From Clostridiales bacterium (GTDB lineage: Bacteria; Bacillota; Clostridia; Christensenellales; Borkfalkiaceae): a stretch of 64,000 nt of DNA. The notes under the pieces were generated by a model. The model ran no database searches and had not been told where the DNA came from. It saw only the letters and a list, made by a program, of their open reading frames with translations. Positions 44,317 to 53,300 of the stretch are shown piece by piece; the first letter of the stretch is position 1; the number at the start of each line of letters is the position of its first letter. A program made the translations under genes and the position numbers. The DNA lies in NCBI GenBank assembly GCA_015055965.1, contig SVHG01000003.1, forward strand, positions 117,094-181,093. The letters are read 5' to 3'.

Positions 44317-47300
44317 TTAGATAACTTCATTTTTAACAAGATACTTTTCAATATATCCAAGTATTTCATCAAAGGTTATCATACCCTTACCCACAGCAAC
44401 TTTAAGCTGAGGAGCGGGGAATGCCGCATATACTTCGTAAGGTAAGTATTCTGCAAAATCTTCGTAAGTATATAATCCGTATTCTTCAATATCAGCTTGC
44501 ATCTTAGCTTGGTCGTAAACTAAACCTTCGCCATATTCAAACATATTGAATAAGCCGGTTATACCACCAGGCATAGAGAACAATCCATCAACGAAGTAGT
44601 TCAAATGATATACCGTAACAAGACTGTAACAGCCGGTATATTCTTTAGCTACGTATGCGTTGGTTAGCGTTACAGATTCATAAGAATCGCCTGCTAATAT
44701 CGCAAATTCGTGACCTATAAAGTCTGCATAGTTATCTTCCGTAATATATACGTACTTATTAAGCGTTAAATCAAAGTAACCGTGCTCATAAATGAGTTTT
44801 GTAGAAGTACCGTTGCTAAATTCAAGGTGAATTACGTTGTATTCTGCCATACCGTCGTTTTCTATGAAGATAATGCCGGCGGCTTCATATTCACCAGTTT
44901 CATGATTGAATACCAACAAGGTATCTTCAACAGTCAATTGATCACCGCGTTTTTGAGTACCATCTGCAAGAGTAATTAAAGTATCACCCGTGAAGCAGCT
45001 ACTTGATTCTTCAGCAGTGTTATCAAAATATACGGAAATATCACCTAATTTTACAGTTTCAGCAGAATTTAATGTTCCTGATTTTAAACTTGCAACTTTG
45101 TTTGAAGTGTTGGTGCCTTTAACTTCGTATGTTGAACCAATTTCTACATAATAAGTGAACGGATACTCTCCTGCCGTTTTTATGCCTGTTTTATTTTCAA
45201 CTAATACACCGTTAAAGTATATTTCATATGTTGCAGTGTAAGTACCATCAGATTTTGATGCATTATCTTTTGCAATAATTTTGCCAGTAATGGTAGCTTT
45301 CTTAATCCAATATACTTCCAAAGTTAACTCGTGATTTTCATTAAAGTCCGCTTCAGTAATTTCAGTAACTAAAGTAGTTGTGCCAGGTTTTACCCAACCG
45401 CCACCATAATGATACTGAGCTGAAGTTGAAGCCCCATCATACGAAGTGGGATCTTTACCAATGAAGGCATCAACCGTTTGATTTAATACGTTACCTAACT
45501 GGTCTGCAGTAAATTTTTCAGAGACACTCTTGGTTACGTTTTGACCAGAAACATAGGTTACCGTATACTGAATATCTGAAGTCCACTTAGCGTAAAGGGT
45601 TACAACGTTACTTGAATTTGCTGCTAATAATGCCGCATCAAAGTTACCAACCGCAGAACCGCTAAAGTCTGAAGTGGTATACCAACCCGCAAAGTTATAA
45701 ACACCTGACTCATCAACCAATTCGGGCAATAATTCACCACCCTTATTAGTAGTATAAGTAAATTTATCTTCTGCGGGAGTGGTACCAACTTCTGATACGT
45801 ATTTTACTGTGTAATCTAAAGGAGTCCACTTAGCATAAATAATTACGTCTTCATAAAGTTCTGTACCAACATCAACCTTTACTTCATTATTACTATCAAC
45901 ATCAGTCATATACCAACCTGCAAAGGAATGGTAATTTCTTGTGATTGCAGGTAAGTAATCAGCCGTTAACACGAATGGGGTGCCGGTAGTAACGTTAAAT
46001 TCCTTATCGGTTACCGAAGTACCATCATTAGAATCATAAGTAATATATTTTTTACCATCAGTGTACCATGTATCATTACCAGCAGAATAATAAGTAGTTC
46101 CTTTAGCAGTATAAGTTCCACCCTTATTACCAGCCTTAGCGAGTGATAAATTATGTGTATACGTAATATAGCTTGGTTCAAGTATCACTTTGCCTTGGCT
46201 TGAAGCTTCCTTAACACTACTAGTTGCGGTGTTGGTAACAGTTACCTTTGCACCGGGTACACTAGTTTTTATGATACCACCGAAGGTTGTGCCGTTAAAT
46301 ACACCGTTTACTGTAAATTCAGCAGGTATTTTTATTGCCTTTTCACAATAGAATCTATGTTCACCAAAATCTGTTAGAGCAAAGAAACATTCCGTATATA
46401 CGGTAAGTTTAGTAGCTGTTAAGGTTGCACCCTTTTCTACCGTAAGCTTAGCACCGGGCAATAGTTTTACCGCATTATTCATTTTGTAATCACCATCATT
46501 TAAGGTAATATCATAAGTGATGGGAACGGGGAAATCGAAGTTCTTGGATTTAACAGTGTACCCCATTAACGTAAGAGCTAACTGTTCTGCGGTTGCACCA
46601 CCGTAAAGATTTATTTTACATACGTCTTTGTAAAATTCCGTATAAGGATAATTGCTATCGCCATAGTCAGGACTGGGGGTAAATCTTGCAGTCATATAAC
46701 TGTTAGCATTACTTAAGTGAATAACACCCGTTCCAGAGCTTACGCCGGTTGAAGCTATAAATAACGCCTCTGCATGGTTATAACTACCATCAGCAGCAGG
46801 GTCCGCATCACCAAATAGGTTTGCGTAAACGTACATCTCGCCACCGTAATTAATGCGAAGCAATGCTGACTCTATATTACGGAATTGATAACGATTGAAG
46901 GGAGCAGCTTTTTTATATAATGCAACAGCCGATAAATGAGACCCACCGTGGTGATCGTTTAATATAAAAGGAATGTATAAATCCGCACCATTATTAATGA
47001 TTACTTGACCATCTTCATCACCCCTAATATAACCGGTTAAGTTGAGCTTTGCTCCATTATTAACCACAATCTTAGCCCCTGCCTCAAGCGTCATTTGGGC
47101 ATAATCCATATAAGTTTGACCGGCGAAGAATTTACCAGATTCACCACTGCCTAAACGACCGGCAATTTCTAACTCACCGTTAACGGTAAGGGTTACACCA
47201 GCTTTTAGTATAACGTTACTATCTACTTGAGCCTTGGTTGCAATCTGTACTTGACCGCCACTTAAATTATAAACTTTACCTTCAGGGTTTCTACCGTCAG

Positions 47301-50300
47301 TATCTGCATAACCGCCCTTGTCATTTCTAGGTACGTAGTCGTTAGATTTTATAGCGAAGGGCAATACTAGGGTTACGCCTGAAGCAACCGTTACGTCATT
47401 TGCAATAACAACGTTACCCGTTTTATCGGGAAGAACCCAAACTTCACCGGATGTTGCCGCCTTAATTGCCTCTTCAACAGTACCGTAATAAGTTCTGGTT
47501 GCACCTTGATCTGTTGTTACGTGAGCTACCTTCTTAAGCGGTATTGTAACAGTTGCCGTTGCTTTAGCATAGTTCGTATCATTAGGTTCAAAGGTAAGGG
47601 TAAATTCAACGTAAACCCCTTGTTCATTTGTGCCGTTTACAATAGTATACTCGCCGTAAATAAACTTACCTTCAACTGTACCACCTGTAACAAGTTCCGC
47701 AACAGGATCTGACGTAGCGCCGTATTTATCCGCAGTAAATGGGAATTGATCTTGGTACTGATTTTGAGTATAAGTGGGTAAAGTGGAAATTTTAGTTTCA
47801 ACACCCTTAATCTCTAAATCTACACTTGCACTAAATCCAGCAAAGTCATTCGTTTCTTTTACGGTAAGTTTAATTCTATACTTACCTGCGTTAGTGGGAT
47901 ATCCACTTATCTCACCAGTTTCATTACCATTGGAATCCACAGAATGATAGGTAATAATAACGTCACCATGCTTAAACCATTGAACGGAATCGTCTACTAT
48001 ACTTTCGCTTCCATCATAGTCACGATAATATCCCAATGATGCATCATAACCCTCATATTCATCAAGTAAGTTTTCTACAGAATATCCTTCCGCCCAACCA
48101 TTTTCAGCAGAATTTACCGTGAACTCTATTGTGGTGGAAGCAACTTCCGCATCCTTGCCATCCCACTTGTAAAGTGCTAGTAAGTCATCCGCCATAGTCA
48201 ACGTAATAGTATACGTTCCTGCATTTACAACAGAAACTTCCATACCGTTAATTGTAATACCTTCATCTTCAGAGGTTATAGTGATTTCTATATCCCTAGA
48301 TAAGGTTACTGTTCCGGTAATTGTAGCGCCTGTGTAAACGTTAGAATCTAATGCGAATGAAGGAATAATTGTAGCCTGCATTAAGGTAACTGCTTCAGTA
48401 AATATTTTCTCTACCGCTAAGTAGTTAGCACTTTCTGCAATTACTACCTTAACGTCGTACTTGCCAATAATTGTGGGCATTGTGGTAGTAAATACACCGT
48501 CTACTAAGTAGTAGTATGTTATTCCGCCTTCCTTGTTAAGTGCTTCAACACTCATTGCGCCAGTATTAGCATCATAAGTGAAGCTTGAAATTGCGTTAGG
48601 TGCTTTTTGAACGGTGAAGGTTACTTGCTTATTTGCAGTTGTTCCATCTGCCCATTCGCTGTTTGCGCTATACTTTAATGCAATGGTTACCGTTATAACT
48701 TCGCCTGCATTGGTTGCAGAGGTTGAAGTAATTACGTAATCAGCTTCTTCTTCAGCGGATTTAGCTCTCCAAGCATTTCCGTTATAAATGGGGGACGTTG
48801 CAACATCAGTTGTGCCGTCTGTTAATTCTACACCGGGTACGGTTACTACTAATGCAGTTACTTCAACGCTTACAGTTCTAGTAACAGATGCGTAGTTCTT
48901 ATCTTTAGGCGTAAACTTAACTTGGAAGGTGTAATTACCCTTAGCAAGCGCAGTTGTGCCTGCTTCTACCCATTCATAAGTACCGTCATCACTACCATAA
49001 GGAGTGATTGCTGAAAGGGTTAAACCGTTGTACCATTCAATAGAATATTTGCCGGTAATTACTGATTCATCGGTATCCGCTTGAGCGATTAGAACTTCTA
49101 CAGGTTCGGTTCCGTAGCCGTTATAATTTACTTCATCACCAACAACAACCGCTTTCACGTAATATGTTCCTGCGTTGCTTAATTCGGTTAATGCGCTTAA
49201 TTCATTAGCATACGTTCCGTTGTAGTTTGCATCATAATAATATTTAATTTCAATATCGAACGTTCCACTGTCTGTACGAGAAACGGTTGCACTGGGTGCT
49301 TGTTCACCGTACTTACCGTGAGTTACGCTTACTTCGCCTAAAACTACGCTTGCCTTAGCAATAGTGAACTTAAGAACGGTTTCACTTGTGCCGTTTTCAA
49401 ACTTGTAGTTAGCGTTCTTTAAGGTTACAGTTACCGTGTGAGTGCCTGCAGTACTTTGCTTATTACCGCTTACCTCGTATTCAACGCCTGCTACGTCTAG
49501 GCTTACGCTTGCAACGTACTCTACGTTGTTATATACGAAGCCTTCTGCACTAATGCTTGCAGTAACTTCTGCCTGAGTGATTACGAATGCAATTTCTTTT
49601 GTTAAACCCGTGTAATCGTTATTGCCTTCAACGCGGAATCTTACGAAGTATTTGCCTGCATCTACGGGCATTGCGCTTACGTATTCGCTTGCAGTTTGTA
49701 ATCTGTACTCAGTTATAACTGTACCAAACTTAGCTTCTGCGCTTGCTACACCTGCTTGAGTGTTATAAATCCACTCTGCCTTGTTTATAGAAGGAGCTTC
49801 AGTCCAAGTGTTGGTTGCTTGTTTAATAACTACGGTCTTGCTCCATGAAGTTGCAAGATAGTGATCACTTTGCGCAAGACTAATTACAACATCGTATTCA
49901 CCTGCGTTAATTAATGAAATTTCACTAACTACTTCGTCATTTACAGTATAAACAAGATTTCCTTCAGTATGTGATGCTCTTGCCGTTATTTCAAATGCAC
50001 TGCCGTTATATAAGTGAGTGTATTCTTCGGTTGCATTTCCACCAAATGTGCTTTCTACTGTAATAGAAGATCCTAGTCTATTTACGGTTACTTCAAATTC
50101 CCCGTATGCAGGATTATAGTTGCCGGATAAATCAACGTAAGTTACTCCATATTTAACAGCAGTTGTTCCTGCAACAAGTGCTTGATTTGCATTAGTCCAA
50201 GAATAGCCTTCAGGTAAATCAGTAATTGTTGCTAAAGTAATTTCGTTAAACCAATCTACGGTGTAACTTTTTTCTGCTAAAGCCAAAGTATATTCTGCCT

Positions 50301-53300
50301 TTGCAATTGTAAACGCAGCACTTTCCCTGCTTGCGCTTGCATAGTTAGCTGTTGCGCTACTTGTTGCAATTAGTACGTAAGTTCCTGCATCAGAAGGTAT
50401 GCCTTCCTTGGTATTGTTAGGATTATTTACGTTATAGTATTTGTAGCTTACTGCTCCACCAAACTTAGTTTCAACCTGAGGCTCACTTGCAGTTTTATCA
50501 TACGTCCAGCCTGTAATTTCTATGCTTTCTACCGTGTTAACGGATGCATTAATTACAACGGGTAAAGTAATCGTTGCGCTTGTGCTACCCGTCCAGCTAT
50601 GAGTTTCGTAAGATTCTGCAGACATAGTGATTTCTACAACGTGGTCACCCTTGTTAATAAAATCAGTTAAATATGCTACTGTATATTCAACGTCAGTATC
50701 AATACCTAATACAGTCACGGTAAAGGTTTCACCGGTATAAGTGAAGGTATTTTGCTCAAGAGTGGGCGTTACCATTATCTTACCAACGGTAATAGCTACT
50801 TTAACGTCAAATGATTCATAGTTAAGATCGTTGGAAACAAAACGTAAGGTATAAGGTACTGTTTCTGCCGCTCCACCTACTTTTTGGGTAATATCCACCT
50901 CATTTTCGGCATTTTCATCCATCCAAATCCAACTGTATCCACCGTTTAAGGTTTCATTTACAACAGGTAGAGCTAAGTCAGACATGATAGAATCAACACT
51001 AGGTGCCCATACGGGTAACGTATAAGTTGCTCTAGCTTGATTGATAACTACCGTCTTAGTCCATGAAGAAGCAAGGTAATGTGCGGTTTCTGCAAGAGTA
51101 ATTGCAATTTCATAAGTGCCTGCGTTGGTTAATGAAATTTCACTAACAACTGCGCCGTTTACCGTGTAAACAACTTCTGCTTCATTGTGTGATGCACTTA
51201 CACTTATAACGAATGCACTACCGTTATATACTTGAGTGTATTCCGTGGTTGCGCTACCGCCAAATTCACTTTCTACTGCAATTGATGAAGCTAACTTATT
51301 TACGGTTACTTCAAATTCGCCGTATGCAGGATTATAGTTGCCGGATAAATCAACGTAAGTTACGCCGTATTTAATAGCAGTTGTTCCTGCAACAAGTGCT
51401 TGATTTGCATTAGTCCAAGAATAGCCTTTAGGTAAATCAGTAATTGCTGCTAAAGTAATTCCGTTAAACCAATCTACGGTGTAACTTTCTTTTGCTAAAG
51501 CCAAAGTATATTCTGCTTTTGCAATAGTAAACGAAATTGCTTCAGTTTCATCTGAAGTATAGTTATTCGTGCCTTCTACTAGTGCTTTAACAAAATATTC
51601 ACCTGCATTTACGGGTACGGTTTCACTATATACTAAGTTTGCGCCTGCATATAGGAATTTAACGGTACCAAAGTTGCTTTCCGCGTTGGGTGCTTTTGCT
51701 TCATCGCCAAACGTCCAACCTTCAATACTGAAATTCTTGATTTCCGTTGTTGCCTGCGTGATTGCAAAAGTAGGATCAGCAGATTGCGCACTCCATACGT
51801 AGTTATTTGCATCCTTTAAGGTTACGGTTATCGTGTAGTTGCCTACGTCCGTTTGAACGTTTCCTTTAACCGTGTATAAATCAGTTTCGCCTAATAGTTC
51901 AAACGCACTACCTGTGTATACAAAGCTATTTACTTCTAACGTAGGTTTAGAAATTTCCTTCTTTGCTACCGTTACCTTGAATGAACGTTTTAAGCTATTG
52001 TGGTTAGCTGAGTTCGAGGTAAATACCGCAACGTGTTCGCGTTCACCTGCGTTTCCTACTAAAGCATCGTTGCCAGCTTCCCAAGTCCATACACCGAATT
52101 CACTTGTGGGTAATTCTAATAAACCTAAAGTATCTAAGTAGGTTGCATCGTAGCTTACTACGGTATCTACGTCTGCTTTTGCTATAACGATAGTTCTTAC
52201 TAGGCTATCAGGTTGTGTACCTAACGTGTAATGAGCGCTATCCTTTACTGTAATCGTAACGGTGTATTCGCCTGCATTTACAGGTGCGTTACCACTGCTA
52301 TAAGTATAAACAAGTTCTACGTTAGGACTTGCAGTTACACCAGTTATTACGTACGCACTGCCGTTGTATACGTGGTTATAACCGTCTTGAACACCATTTA
52401 AGGTTACTAAACGTCTGTTTACGGTTACCTTGAAGGTGCCTTCTTCTACGTTATAGTTTATAGTATCTTCAGGGGTATATACAACTGCAAATTCTTGTTC
52501 TGCACCAACCTCTAACGCGCTATCTTCCTTCCAGCTATAACCTGCTTCTAATGCAATGTTAGATAGCTTTAAGCCGTTATACCAAGTTTCGGTATAATGC
52601 TTATCAAAGGATACGTTTAGGGTTGCTTTTGCTATGGTTAACGCATTGGTTACTACCCTTTCTGCGCCTGCATAGTTTGCAGTTTCTGCAATTACTGCCT
52701 TTAAGTTATAGCTTCCTGCGTTTACAGGTACTGCGGTGCTATATGATTGAGAGCCAACAGGTGCATAGTAATATACAACCGTGCTTGCACCAAAGTTTGC
52801 AGTAATAGTGGGCGCGTTTACTTCTTCACCGTACGTCCAGCCTTCAATAGCTAAAGCAGTTATTGCGTTGGGAGCCTGAGTAATTGCATAAGTTAATTCA
52901 ATTGATGCGTTTGCACTGCCTGACCACTTATAGTTATCTGCATCCTTTAAGGTTAAGGTGATTGAATAACTACCTACGTTAGTAGCTGATAAAATACCGT
53001 CTGCAGTATAAAGTGCATCGTCTGCTACGCTAAGCGCGGTAATTTCGCTACCGGTGTAAACCATTTGCGCTTGAACAGTAGGTTCGTATACCGTTTGCTT
53101 AATTACGGTTATTTCTACGTTTACTTTACGTGCTTCATAGTTAGCAGGATCGTTGGGTGTGTATACTGCAACGTAAACGTGAGTACCAACGTTACCTACC
53201 GTTGTGTTTTCATCAGCGCCTTCCCAAGCCCAAACACCGTATTCACTGGTGGGAAGTGCTAAAGAATTCATCTTAGCACCGTATATTGCAGATTGTTCAA

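Noticed and set aside
47506..47712. Plus-strand open frames inside the giant lipoprotein gene (also 51569-52141 and 54680-54889)
   Set aside because: They lie antisense to a continuous 11-kb coding frame with strong repeat structure, have no ribosome binding sites and encode low-complexity sequence.
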